Assembly: GCA_024401395.1 (NCBI GenBank)
Contig: JAKSLD010000003.1
Location: forward strand, 1 to 64,000
Source of the DNA: Bacteroidales bacterium
Lineage (GTDB): Bacteria; Bacteroidota; Bacteroidia; Bacteroidales; Marinilabiliaceae
Direction of reading: 5' to 3'
Length of the DNA: 64,000 nucleotides
This document shows positions 48,572 through 57,982 of the stretch, in pieces. Position 1 is the first letter of the stretch, and each line of letters opens with the position of its first letter. Made by a program: the position numbers and the translations under genes. Under the pieces are notes generated by a model. The model worked only from the letters and a program-made list of their open reading frames with translations. It had not been told where the DNA came from and made no database searches.

Positions 48572-48703
48572 ATGCTATTATCTTTCGAGGCTAATAATGC
48601 TAAAATAAGCAACAGAAATTATAGGGGGGGGCATAATTTTCTAAGCTCTCTTAATCATACACATCTAATAAGACTTGGTTCGGGACATAACGTTATGTCC
48701 TGA
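48572..48703 (+). CDS. Possible leader peptide ORF (43 codons) upstream of the T9SS-domain gene
   Basis: ATG 48572 to TGA 48701-48703, beginning MLLSFEANNAKISNRNYRGG. It contains an 8-G run (48624-48631) read as AGG GGG GGG, and its stop codon lies inside the hairpin at 48671-48712. The arrangement is that of an attenuator leader. No family is recognised and the ORF could be fortuitous. Confidence 0.35.
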   Translation: MLLSFEANNAKISNRNYRGGHNFLSSLNHTHLIRLGSGHNVMS

Positions 48704-48720
48704 GCCAAGTCTTTTCTTTT
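48671..48720 (+). terminator. Attenuator-like hairpin before the T9SS-domain gene
   Basis: Two 21-nt arms, AGACTTGGTTCGGGACATAAC (48671-48691) and its complement at 48692-48712 with two G-U pairs, followed by TTTTCTTTT. It lies 21 nt before the next ATG, so it would stop transcription before the gene unless bypassed. Confidence 0.75.
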
Positions 48721-48741
48721 GCCAATATAATACAAGAAAAT

Positions 48742-49236
48742 ATGAATAAAAAGAAGTTTAATCGTATTCTAGCCATTATAGGGCTGATGATTGCTGGGGC
48801 GATAGGGTGCTACGCTCAGCAAGGAGTCGTAGTGGCCAGCGGTTCAAATGAGAACGGTACATTAACCTTTGCGATTGGTCAGGTATACACACCTGTGGCA
48901 GAATCCGAAGAGTATACTGTTGCATCGGGAACCATAGGAGCAGTTATCGTAGAGGTCAGCGTTGCTACAGCCATTGAAGAGACAGAATTCATTGATCTGA
49001 GCGTAGCCGTACGTCCTAATCCGGTAGTCAATATGCTCTCGCTTACATTAGCGACAGACGACCTGAATGGCTATGGAGCCAAGGTATTTGACTTGAGCGG
49101 ACACATAGTTGCGTCGGCACAGATAGACGCACAAGAGACCCAGATAGACGTCAGCGGTTTAGCCAGGGGCACATACATTGTAGCGATATCGCGCAATGGC
49201 AAAGAGATGAAAACATTTAAGGTAATAAAAAAATAA
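48742..49236 (+). CDS. Secreted protein with type IX secretion C-terminal sorting domain
   Basis: 164 aa. Signal peptide ending in 'GCYAQQG', then a short beta domain 'GTLTFAIGQVYTPVAES...VASGTIGAV', like the 'GSVSYTLGQV...' module common in T9SS cargo. A type A C-terminal sorting domain follows (about 88-164): 'VRPNPVVNMLSLTL', 'KVFDLSGHIV', 'GLARGTYIVAISRNGK', 'KTFKVIKK'. T9SS cargo is secreted across the outer membrane and often attached to A-LPS. No T9SS machinery is in the window. Cotranscribed with the next gene (9-bp gap). Confidence 0.85.
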   Translation: MNKKKFNRILAIIGLMIAGAIGCYAQQGVVVASGSNENGTLTFAIGQVYTPVAESEEYTVASGTIGAVIVEVSVATAIEETEFIDLSVAVRPNPVVNMLSLTLATDDLNGYGAKVFDLSGHIVASAQIDAQETQIDVSGLARGTYIVAISRNGKEMKTFKVIKK

Positions 49237-49245
49237 CGACATAAT

Positions 49246-50409
49246 ATGAAGAAATTTATTTTGACATTTGTAGCTGCAATGGCTGCGCTTGTAGGTGCGA
49301 TGGCAGTTCCAGCATTTCAGCCAGTATCAGATGGAATTATGTATCAGGCAGTGCTCCGCAATGATGCAGGAGCAGTAGTGGCTTCGACAGAGGTCGATGT
49401 AACAATAGAGTTGCGCAACATCATGAATGTTGTAGCATATTCAGAGACACATACAGCTACGACAGACGAGTTTGGATTGCTCACATTAAAGATAGGAGGA
49501 GGAGAGAATACATCACAATATTTATTTGAGGATATTGACTGGTCGTATAGATATAAAGTCAAGATTGACGTAGACGTTGATGGAAACGGCAGTGCAGACA
49601 TTACCTGCAATGAGTGGTTGATGGACGTACCATACGCATATTATGCCAAGAAGTCGAAAGATTTTCAGACTTCGGCAGCGGCAAAGTTGACAGAGGATGA
49701 TGTTCAATATGTTAAAAACATGGTTGGCGATATGCCAATGGCGAAGGTTACAGTATCTATAAAAGGTCTTGGTATTGCGTCAGAAGGCTGGGTAGAGATT
49801 CTTGGCAAGAGAGCAAATGCGTCAAATGAGTCAGTAACAGTCAATGTTCCAGCATATTCTCCAGTGTATGTATCTTGGAATACTTACAAATCGTATGATA
49901 ATATCAAAGTGAACGCAGTATACCTCAATGGTGTTGGAGTTGATCGCAACGCGGGAACTGTTGAGGTTGAGGGTACAGTTACCAAACGAGAGTTGGTATA
50001 TTTGGTAATTAAGGCAACTGATTGGGCTTTAGTGTCAGAGCAATATACAACATCAAAAGGCAGAGTGGAATATGGCAGGTTTGATGAGAGTGTAATAACA
50101 AAGAACTGGGATGCAAATAAAAGCAAATTCACAAGTATGACCGCCGATGAGTATAACGCATTGTTTAATCAAAGCACATATTTGAATGCTGATGGTGATA
50201 TGAATTTCACTCACCCTACAGAAACACGATTAACTGCTGCGAACAGTTACATTGGCGTTAATTTCTGGACCTATACTTCCAAGCCAGGCCTAGTAGCTAA
50301 GCCTGTCAATAGCAGTGCTTTTGAGAGTGGCAAGAATTTCCCTATAGGTCCATTTGACCCTACCAAGGAGAATACAATAGAAGTAGAGTATATACCGGTT
50401 ATATTCTAA
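49246..50409 (+). CDS. Secreted protein with tail-type 'YQAVLRNDAG' module
   Basis: 387 aa. Signal peptide, then the N-terminal domain 'IMYQAVLRNDAGAVVAST...YSETHTATTDEFGLLTLKIGGG...LMDVPYAYYAKKS' (about 28-145), which is found at the start of many secreted Bacteroidetes and Fibrobacter proteins. The remaining 240 residues are beta-rich with no family that I recognise. It lacks a T9SS sorting domain, but its neighbour has one, so the two may act together at the cell surface. A terminator follows. Confidence 0.7.
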   Translation: MKKFILTFVAAMAALVGAMAVPAFQPVSDGIMYQAVLRNDAGAVVASTEVDVTIELRNIMNVVAYSETHTATTDEFGLLTLKIGGGENTSQYLFEDIDWSYRYKVKIDVDVDGNGSADITCNEWLMDVPYAYYAKKSKDFQTSAAAKLTEDDVQYVKNMVGDMPMAKVTVSIKGLGIASEGWVEILGKRANASNESVTVNVPAYSPVYVSWNTYKSYDNIKVNAVYLNGVGVDRNAGTVEVEGTVTKRELVYLVIKATDWALVSEQYTTSKGRVEYGRFDESVITKNWDANKSKFTSMTADEYNALFNQSTYLNADGDMNFTHPTETRLTAANSYIGVNFWTYTSKPGLVAKPVNSSAFESGKNFPIGPFDPTKENTIEVEYIPVIF

Positions 50410-50431
50410 TCTACATTTTATAGATATCCTG

Positions 50432-50469
50432 TCAGGCTCACGAGAAATCGTGGGCCTGATTTATTTTAT
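50432..50469 (+). terminator. Terminator after the secreted-protein pair
   Basis: 12-bp stem TCAGGCTCACGA / TCGTGGGCCTGA with GAAA tetraloop, then a T-rich stretch. Between it and repeat copy E (50470-50589) I see nothing recognisable. Confidence 0.85.
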
Positions 50470-50589
50470 CAAGAATAGAGGAGGGAAGAATAAAAAGAGG
50501 GTGTGTCGAAAAATATAGACAAAGACTAAGAGACCTGAGCGGACACACAAGGTACGGAGGAGAGGAAGGCGCAAGAGAGAAGATAGAGG

Positions 50590-50657
50590 GTCCTTAGAAG
50601 TTCCTTTCTAGTTCCTTTCTAGTATAAGGGAAGTCCCTTGTTCATCGTAATTTTTTT
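50590..50657 (-). repeat. Dispersed 11-nt-periodic intergenic repeat, copy E
   Basis: Plus-strand units GTCCTTAGAAG, TTCCTTTCTAG, TTCCTTTCTAG (50590-50600, 50601-50611, 50612-50622), then the core with palindrome and T tract. The minus-strand mini-ORF 50645-50619 reads MNKGLPLY-TAG. It lies between two converging genes. Confidence 0.85.
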
Positions 50658-50669
50658 AAATAGAGAGTA

Positions 50670-50703
50670 CAAAAAAGGCTGTGTCGTTGTTTTGACACAG
50701 CCT
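50670..50703 (-). terminator. Terminator of the DUF805 gene
   Basis: 10-bp perfect stem AGGCTGTGTC (50676-50685) / GACACAGCCT (50694-50703), followed by T6 on the minus strand. Confidence 0.9.
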
Positions 50704-50732
50704 GAAGTATTCTGGAAAAATCTATTATCTGA

Positions 50733-51035
50733 TTATTTCTTCTTAGCCCACATGAAGAGGAGCACCAAGATACCGATACCTGTGAGGGCGAGGAGCATCC
50801 ACCAAGGGCTGAAGCCTGCGTCACGGAGACGACGAACGCCAACTGCGATAGAAGGGATACCTGTTGCGAGGAAAAGAATAACCTGAGTAAGAGACGAAGG
50901 ACCGAGGATATTAGTTACCACACTGTTGATAACGATAGCAGCGAGGAAGAACCACCAGAACTCCGAACGGCTTGCAACGCCTGAGAAAGTAGCGTACTTG
51001 CTATAGCAAGTTTTAACAGATTCAACGAAATCCAT
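50733..51035 (-). CDS. DUF805-family small inner-membrane protein
   Basis: 100 aa from ATG 51035 (MDFVESVKTCYSKYATFSG); longer starts add a non-conserved tail. 'F.G.ASRSEFWWFFLA' and 'RRLRDAGFSPWWMLL' are the DUF805 hallmarks, with three to four membrane helices. Function of the family is unknown. Single-gene unit with its own terminator. Confidence 0.88.
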   Translation of the reverse strand: MDFVESVKTCYSKYATFSGVASRSEFWWFFLAAIVINSVVTNILGPSSLTQVILFLATGIPSIAVGVRRLRDAGFSPWWMLLALTGIGILVLLFMWAKKK

Positions 51036-51164
51036 AATTGTATTGTTTTTATAGTTATAAAAAATTGCAATCCCAATGTACAATAAGTGTTGTCTGCACA
51101 ATGTTTGCGAAAGACAAAGATATGCTTTTTACCGATATGTTATCATATAAGTTGAATAAAAAAC

Positions 51165-51172
51165 TAACTTTG
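51165..51172 (+). promoter_or_regulatory. Predicted -7 box of metF
   Basis: TAACTTTG, 38 nt before the start codon. No clear -33 element and no riboswitch fold is seen in 51102-51210. Confidence 0.5.
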
Positions 51173-51210
51173 CAAAAGAAACAGAACATTCACAAACAGA
51201 TTATAAGCGG

Positions 51211-52161
51211 ATGGCAACAGTCAGTGAAATATTGCAACGACGCAAAGAAACAGGATTCTCCATTGAGATATTACCCCCATTGAAAGGCAACGGGATAGAA
51301 AAAGTGTTTGCGAACATAGACCAGTTCAAGGAGTTCAATCCGCTCTACATCAACATTACCAGTCATCATTCCGAGCCGATATACCAGACATCAGAAGACG
51401 GCAGGTACAAGAAGATGTTTGTGAGGAAGCGTCCGGGCACAGTAGCGGTTGCTGCTGCGATACAACACAAATACGGCATACCTACGGTACCACATATAGT
51501 CTGTTCCGGATTTACACGCAGTGAGACAGAGTATGTACTTATAGACCTCAACTTTCTTGGCATACACGATCTGTTGCTATTGAGAGGAGACAATGACAAA
51601 GAGATACTAGTGGATGCCAAAGAGTGTCATGGGCATGCCTCGGACCTCATCGAGCAAGTCAACAACTTCAACGAAGGCAAATTCATAGACGGCACGACAA
51701 ATGAGCCATTAGCCAACAAATTCTCATTCGGAGTAGCCGGGTATCCAGAGAAACATGAAGAGGCTCCAAATATGGAGAGCGACATCAGGTATCTGAAAGC
51801 CAAAGTAGATGCCGGAGCCGGGTATGTGGTCACACAGATGTTCTTTGACAACGAGGCATACTACAAATTTGTAGACAAGTGCAGGGCTGCCGGGATTACG
51901 GTACCGATCATACCCGGCTTAAAGCCGATAAAGAAGATGTCGCAGCTCTCGGTATTACCGAAAGTATTCGGAGTGAACATGCCAGATGCGCTAGTGAAAG
52001 AGTGGGAGAAGTGCAAGACAGACGCCGAAGTGAAGCAAGTCGGCATAGAGTGGCTTACGATGCAGTGCAAAGATCTGATGGCGCATGGGGTACCGAACCT
52101 ACATTTCTACACATTGATGGCATCGGACAGTGTAATAGAAGTTGCGAAGCGGATTTATTGA
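51211..52161 (+). CDS. metF: 5,10-methylenetetrahydrofolate reductase
   Basis: 316 aa, a TIM-barrel FAD enzyme that makes 5-methyl-THF for MetH. 'FSIEILPPLKG' holds the catalytic Glu region; 'VPHIVCSGFTRSE' and 'LLLRGDNDKE' fit FAD and folate binding; 'YVVTQMFFDNEAYYKFVDKCRAAGI' is also conserved. Alone in its transcription unit. Confidence 0.95.
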   Translation: MATVSEILQRRKETGFSIEILPPLKGNGIEKVFANIDQFKEFNPLYINITSHHSEPIYQTSEDGRYKKMFVRKRPGTVAVAAAIQHKYGIPTVPHIVCSGFTRSETEYVLIDLNFLGIHDLLLLRGDNDKEILVDAKECHGHASDLIEQVNNFNEGKFIDGTTNEPLANKFSFGVAGYPEKHEEAPNMESDIRYLKAKVDAGAGYVVTQMFFDNEAYYKFVDKCRAAGITVPIIPGLKPIKKMSQLSVLPKVFGVNMPDALVKEWEKCKTDAEVKQVGIEWLTMQCKDLMAHGVPNLHFYTLMASDSVIEVAKRIY

Positions 52162-52226
52162 TTGAAGAAATCGCGACGTTTGTTGAAGAAAGAGAGGGTA
52201 GGAAATCCTTTCATTGAAAAATAACA

Positions 52227-52257
52227 CAGGGTGGATGAAAATATTTCATTCACCCTG
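52227..52257 (+). terminator. Hairpin after metF
   Basis: 14-bp stem CAGGGTGGATGAAA / TTTCATTCACCCTG with ATA loop and one G-U pair. No T run directly follows, but size and position fit a metF terminator. Confidence 0.6.
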
Positions 52258-52268
52258 AATTGTTGTTG

Positions 52269-52483
52269 TATGTTTGCAATGTAATCGAAAGAGATTACGT
52301 GCTAGTTAATTGAATGTAAAGACTTTTCATAAATAGACTGTTTGATAAATATAGAGGTTTGTTCAACACGTCGTGCAGATGTGAATACATGACATAGACA
52401 TAACAGATGTGTTACTGTCGAGATTGTTAAGGTTTTTTCTCATACTTAGTTCCCGAGTCGTTGCGAAACGGCTCGGTTTTTTT
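52269..52483 (+). ncRNA. Candidate independent small RNA (about 200 nt)
   Basis: A -7 box TATGTTTG (52269-52276) with TTTC 21 nt upstream is followed at once by a perfect hairpin GTAATC / GATTAC (52281-52298). The stretch ends about 190 nt later in a strong terminator CCGAGTCGTT / AACGGCTCGG plus T7 (52453-52483). No ORF of note is present. Promoter, 5' stem-loop and terminator together suggest a stand-alone RNA. It does not match any family that I recognise with confidence. Confidence 0.5.
52453..52483 (+). terminator. Strong intrinsic terminator of the candidate small RNA
   Basis: 10-bp stem CCGAGTCGTT (52453-52462) / AACGGCTCGG (52467-52476), GCGA loop, T7. Confidence 0.9.
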
Positions 52484-52489
52484 ATAGCC

Positions 52490-52640
52490 TCACCCCCTAC
52501 CCCTCTCCCAAGGAGAGGGGAGAGCGGCGCTATTTAGAGAAGAGTAATTGAGTGTATTCCACTTTGGCGGAAGTTTACAGTCGCACCCTGGCGGTCGCTT
52601 TCGTAAAGCGCTGTCGTCGGAGATACTCTCAATTACTCTT
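52490..52640. repeat. Structured intergenic element with long inverted arms
   Basis: Inner inverted repeat AGAGTAATTGAGTGTA (52541-52556) / TACTCTCAATTACTCT (52624-52639), 16 bp with one mismatch, encloses a GC-rich segment with a CGCTTT / AAAGCG hairpin. To the left, a CCTCTCCC / GGAGAGGGG stem follows a CCTCACCCCCTACCC stretch of the kind often found in bacterial intergenic repeats. No ORF. Possibly a small non-autonomous repeat. Confidence 0.5.
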
Positions 52641-52712
52641 ACGGTGCGGACTTGGAGGTACTAATTTGTAGGGAACAGGCATCTGAGGAAGGGGTAAGTG
52701 AGCTGTTTGAAA

Positions 52713-52779
52713 GTCTTTTGAGGGTCCTTTCTAGTCCCTTTCTAGTATAAGAGAAGTCCCTTGTTCATCGTAATTTTTT
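52713..52779 (-). repeat. Dispersed 11-nt-periodic intergenic repeat, copy F
   Basis: Units GTCTTTTGAGG, GTCCTTTCTAG, TCCCTTTCTAG (52713-52723, 52724-52734, 52735-52745), then the core. Minus-strand mini-ORF 52768-52742 reads MNKGLLLY-TAG. It lies upstream of the deacetylase gene. With the small RNA and the structured element it fills the 742-bp gap 52162-52903. Confidence 0.85.
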
Positions 52780-52830
52780 ATTTTGGTGCATAAGAGAAAA
52801 TGCGATAGAGCACAAAAAAATGCTCAAATG

Positions 52831-52862
52831 TTTCAACTAATAAATATAAACGTGTAACTTTG
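52831..52862 (+). promoter_or_regulatory. Promoter of the deacetylase-atpDC gene run
   Basis: -7 box TAACTTTG (52855-52862) with a TTTC -33-like element (52831-52834), spacing 20 nt, 41 nt before the start codon. Confidence 0.6.
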
Positions 52863-52903
52863 AAAGTAAATAAATAATTTAGGACAAATACATACGTCAC
52901 GAT

Positions 52904-53557
52904 ATGATGACTACTATTTGGATAATAGCATTAGTAACATTATTAGCGCTAGCGATTGTAGCATACGGAAGCAGCAACATACACTCTGGGATGTTTCTTG
53001 AGGCGAAATGCAAGAACGACACAGAGCAGCTTATATTGACGTTTGACGACGGACCGGACCCTATCAATACGCCTAAACTTCTTGATGTACTAGACAAGTA
53101 CGGAGTGAAGGCCACGTTTTTCATGATAGGCGAGAAGGCAGACAAGTACCCTGAGGTAGTAAAAGAGGTACATCGTCGTGGGCACACGATAGGCAACCAT
53201 ACGTATTACCATAACCCGTGGCACAACTTCTACATTCACCGCAAGTATATGGACGAGTTGAAGAAGGCCCATGAAGCGTTCAAGAGAGTCGGTGTAGAGG
53301 TTACAGATTTCCGTCCGCCACTTGGAGTAACGAATCCGACGGTAGCCAGTGCCTGTACACGTATGAACTACAAGGTATGGGGATGGTCGATACGTTCGTT
53401 TGACACGATGGACACTCCACGAGAAGAGGTACTAGCCAAAGTAGTGAAGCGACTCAAGCCACGCAGCATCATACTACTTCACGACCGTATGGACGGAGTA
53501 GAGATACTAGCGGAAGAGATAATAAAGGCTGCGAGAGAAAAAGGGTTAAGCATATAA
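52904..53557 (+). CDS. Polysaccharide deacetylase family protein (NodB homology)
   Basis: 217 aa. N-terminal membrane anchor (about 4-20), then the NodB domain: 'LTFDDGPDP' with the catalytic and metal Asp, 'GHTIGNHTYYHN' with the metal His pair, 'FRPPLG', and 'IILLHD' near the end. It deacetylates N-acetyl groups of an envelope glycan, probably peptidoglycan or exopolysaccharide. First of seven closely spaced plus-strand genes. Confidence 0.9.
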   Translation: MMTTIWIIALVTLLALAIVAYGSSNIHSGMFLEAKCKNDTEQLILTFDDGPDPINTPKLLDVLDKYGVKATFFMIGEKADKYPEVVKEVHRRGHTIGNHTYYHNPWHNFYIHRKYMDELKKAHEAFKRVGVEVTDFRPPLGVTNPTVASACTRMNYKVWGWSIRSFDTMDTPREEVLAKVVKRLKPRSIILLHDRMDGVEILAEEIIKAAREKGLSI

Positions 53558-53570
53558 AACACCAGCAGAC

Positions 53571-53831
53571 ATGCAATACAGATATAAGACACAAGGCACG
53601 TGCAGCCAAGAGATAATGATAGAGGTTGAGAACGGCATAGTAAAAGGCACCCAGTTTCTGGGTGGATGCAACGGCAACCTCCAGGGAATAGGTCGTCTGG
53701 TAGAGGGAATGCCTATGGAAGAAGTAGTACGCAGGCTCAGTGGAGTACAATGCGGGATGAAAGGCACGAGTTGTCCTGACCAGTTAGCGCGAGCGCTGAC
53801 AGCCATAATAGAGAAAGAAAAGAACAACTAA
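53571..53831 (+). CDS. TSCPD-domain protein (TIGR03905 family)
   Basis: 86 aa with the full set of conserved Cys: 'GTCSQEI', 'GGCNGNLQGI', 'VQCGMKGTSCPDQLARAL'. The TSCPD domain also occurs at the end of some ribonucleotide reductases and is thought to bind metal. Stand-alone function unknown. 13 bp from each neighbour. Confidence 0.9.
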   Translation: MQYRYKTQGTCSQEIMIEVENGIVKGTQFLGGCNGNLQGIGRLVEGMPMEEVVRRLSGVQCGMKGTSCPDQLARALTAIIEKEKNN

Positions 53832-53844
53832 CAAAGAGAGAGGC

Positions 53845-54366
53845 ATGGTTTCAAGAGTATACCTCATAGGGTTCATGGGAGCTGGCAAGACCACTATCGG
53901 CAAGTATGTCGCGCATGACATGGGGTGGAAATATCTGGACATGGACCATTTGTTCGAAGAAGAGCAAGGTTGCACCATTTCCCAGTACTTTGCAGAAAAG
54001 GGAGAAGCGGCGTTCAGAGTTGAAGAGACAAACCTTCTAAAGAAGATTGCTCAGATGGACAATGTCATAGTCTCCACAGGAGGAGGCACGCCATGTTCGG
54101 ATGAGAATATAAAGATAATGCGTGAGAGCGGCACTGTCATATATATAAATGTAGAGCCAGAGATATTGCGCAACCGTCTTGCATCGGCCAAAGCCAACCG
54201 TCCGTTGCTAGCCGACAAGACAAACGAAGAATTACTTGAATTCATCAAGGGCAAACTTGGTGAGAGAGAGAAATATTACCGTCAGGCACAGTTGATAGTA
54301 GATGGAGACAAGCTCCCATTCTCGTCATACAAGTTTCTGATAGAGATGAGTGAAAACAACGATTAA
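53845..54366 (+). CDS. aroK: Shikimate kinase
   Basis: 173 aa. P-loop GFMGAGKTTIG (about 9-19), shikimate-binding 'DMDHLFEEEQG' and 'FRVEETNLL', 'VSTGGGTPC', and the lid 'NRPLLA'. Phosphorylates shikimate in aromatic amino acid synthesis. Confidence 0.95.
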   Translation: MVSRVYLIGFMGAGKTTIGKYVAHDMGWKYLDMDHLFEEEQGCTISQYFAEKGEAAFRVEETNLLKKIAQMDNVIVSTGGGTPCSDENIKIMRESGTVIYINVEPEILRNRLASAKANRPLLADKTNEELLEFIKGKLGEREKYYRQAQLIVDGDKLPFSSYKFLIEMSENND

Positions 54367-54376
54367 CAGCAGCAGC

Positions 54377-55078
54377 ATGGCTATTCTTTGCATAGAGACA
54401 TCGGGTAATATCTGTTCCGCCGCCCTATCCATGGGAGGAGACAAGATATTATCATCGACAGTCAGCACCACTGGCGAGCATGCGTCACTGCTCACCACTG
54501 CCATAAGCAACGTCGTATCCGAGGCAGGCATAACCTATTCGGCACTTGATGCAGTAGCAGTCAGTGCCGGTCCCGGTTCGTACACAGGGCTTCGCATCGG
54601 GGCATCCACGGCCAAAGGCATCTGCTATGCCAACGACCTGCCGCTGATATCAGTACCCACGCTAGAGACCATAGCCGAAGAGATATTCAGGAACAGCGAT
54701 GCTGAGTATGCGTTACCCATGATAGACGCCCGCAGGATGGAAGTATACTGCGCGATTATCGACCGGAAGTTCCAGTATATATCAGATACAGAAGCCAAGA
54801 TACTAGACGAGGCCTCCTTTGCTGACATACTATCATCCCACAAGATAGCGCTTGGAGGCAGTGGAGCAGAAAAGAGCCGCAAGGTAATAACCTCGCCCAA
54901 TGCATCCTTCATAGAAGAAGCCAATGCCAAGGCGCAATATATGGTTCCGCTAGCAGAAGCCAAGTTTGCCAAGAAAGAATTTGCCGACGTGGCATACTTC
55001 GAGCCATTCTACCTCAAGGAATACGTAGCAATAGTCTCCAAGAACAAAGTATTGGAAGACGCAAAGAAAAACGCATAA
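54377..55078 (+). CDS. tsaB: tRNA threonylcarbamoyladenosine synthesis protein TsaB
   Basis: 233 aa from ATG 54377 (MAILCIETSGNICSAAL); an earlier start at 54350 would overlap aroK. ASKHA-type fold with 'GEHASLL', 'AVSAGPGSYTGLRIG' and 'AKGICYANDLPLISV'. Partner of TsaD in t6A37 tRNA modification. TsaC, which supplies the threonylcarbamoyl-AMP, is encoded at 60021. Confidence 0.93.
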   Translation: MAILCIETSGNICSAALSMGGDKILSSTVSTTGEHASLLTTAISNVVSEAGITYSALDAVAVSAGPGSYTGLRIGASTAKGICYANDLPLISVPTLETIAEEIFRNSDAEYALPMIDARRMEVYCAIIDRKFQYISDTEAKILDEASFADILSSHKIALGGSGAEKSRKVITSPNASFIEEANAKAQYMVPLAEAKFAKKEFADVAYFEPFYLKEYVAIVSKNKVLEDAKKNA

Positions 55079-55098
55079 CGAATAACATATCGAGAAAT

Positions 55099-56085
55099 AT
55101 GTCATTGGAATTATTCACACTAGATTCACTTCGTGCCGATGTTGATGCATGGGTACAAGGAATAGAGCTCAAGAAAGAACCTCGTAATCTTTACGCCCCT
55201 ATATCATACGCATTGTCATTAGGAGGCAAGAGACTACGTCCGCTTATGTGTGTAGCCTCGTGCTCACTCTTCAAGGACGACTGCTCCTGTGCCCGCAATG
55301 CTGCCATGGCCCTTGAGATGTTTCACAACTTCACGCTGCTACACGACGACGTGATGGACAACTCAAAGCTACGTCGCGGACAGCCCACGGTACATGCCAA
55401 ATGGAATGCCAACACAGCCATACTCAGTGGAGACCAGATGCTGATAGAAGCCTACAAGCTCATATCAGATGTAGACAGTCCGGCTGCTACCCTTATATTA
55501 GACGTATTCAACAAGACCGCCACAGAAGTATGTGAGGGTCAGCAATACGACATGGACTTTGAGAAGCAAGACAACGTAAGCATCGACCAGTACATGGAGA
55601 TGATACGTCTGAAGACAGCCGTTCTTCTTGCAGCCAGCATAAAGATAGGAGCCCTGATAGGAGGAGCGAACATAACAGACACCAATGCGCTATATGATTT
55701 CGGCATTCAGATAGGGTTAGCGTTCCAGCTACAAGACGACTATCTTGATGTCTATGGAGACGAGAAGACATTCGGGAAGCCGATCGGTGGAGACATTGTG
55801 GAAAACAAGAAGACCTACCTACTGATTTCGGCGCTACAAGATGCCTCGTCGGCGCAAAAGAAGGAGATATTACAGTGGATTGAAAAAGATAATGCAGTCA
55901 GAGAAGAAAAAATAGCCGCTGTAACGAACCTATATAACAAAATCGGCGTAAAAGAAAAAACTGAGCGCAAGATAGAAGAGCTACTGAACAAGGCTATGCG
56001 TATGCTAAGTGCTATGGAAATCTCTGCAGAAGGCAAACGTTTTATGGCTGACTTCGTAAATATGCTCGTGAAGCGCAACAAGTAA
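55099..56085 (+). CDS. Polyprenyl diphosphate synthase family protein
   Basis: 328 aa. First Asp-rich motif 'LLHDDVMDNSKLRRG' (about 80-95) and second 'QLQDDYLDVYGD' (about 212-223), the trans-isoprenyl diphosphate synthase hallmarks, with 'GGKRLRPLM' for IPP binding. The length and the residues before the first motif (MFHNFTLLHDD) do not let me fix the chain length; farnesyl/geranylgeranyl or a longer chain are possible. 33 bp before atpD. Confidence 0.9.
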   Translation: MSLELFTLDSLRADVDAWVQGIELKKEPRNLYAPISYALSLGGKRLRPLMCVASCSLFKDDCSCARNAAMALEMFHNFTLLHDDVMDNSKLRRGQPTVHAKWNANTAILSGDQMLIEAYKLISDVDSPAATLILDVFNKTATEVCEGQQYDMDFEKQDNVSIDQYMEMIRLKTAVLLAASIKIGALIGGANITDTNALYDFGIQIGLAFQLQDDYLDVYGDEKTFGKPIGGDIVENKKTYLLISALQDASSAQKKEILQWIEKDNAVREEKIAAVTNLYNKIGVKEKTERKIEELLNKAMRMLSAMEISAEGKRFMADFVNMLVKRNK

Positions 56086-57621
<1,536 letters not shown>

Positions 57622-57648
57622 TCTTCACTAACCTAAAAACGTAGAGTT

Positions 57649-57894
57649 ATGAAAGAGCTATATCTCGAAATAGTATCACCAGAGAAGGTTCTCTTCCAGG
57701 ACAAGATCTCCTTGGTAGAGGTACCCGGCAAGCGTGGTCGCTTTACAATATTGCAGGGACACGCTCCTATTATCAGTGCACTCGAGAAAGGTGTTGTACG
57801 AGTTAAGCTGGTCAATGGAGAAGAGCAGACTTTTGATTGCCCTTGCGGCTATCTTGAGTGTTCAGACAATAAGGTTTCGATCTTGATGAACTAA
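57649..57894 (+). CDS. atpC: ATP synthase F1 subunit epsilon (short form)
   Basis: 81 aa. Only the N-terminal beta-sandwich is present ('YLEIVSPEKVLFQDKI', 'GRFTILQGHAPIISAL', 'CGYLECSDNKVSIL'). The C-terminal two-helix inhibitory domain of the E. coli protein is absent, as in other Bacteroidetes. 27 bp after atpD, last gene of the run. Confidence 0.95.
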   Translation: MKELYLEIVSPEKVLFQDKISLVEVPGKRGRFTILQGHAPIISALEKGVVRVKLVNGEEQTFDCPCGYLECSDNKVSILMN

Positions 57895-57925
57895 GAACAA
57901 GCAGTTTAAGTTTATTCTAAAAAAT

Positions 57926-57965
57926 AAATAGGGAAGAAAGCAGAACAGCCTCTTCCCTATTTTTT
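57926..57965. terminator. Bidirectional terminator between atpC and the YifB gene
   Basis: 10-bp stem ATAGGGAAGA (57928-57937) / TCTTCCCTAT (57951-57960) with T tract on the right and A tract on the left, so it can serve both converging units. Confidence 0.9.
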
Positions 57966-57982
57966 ATTTAATTCTGATTGCA

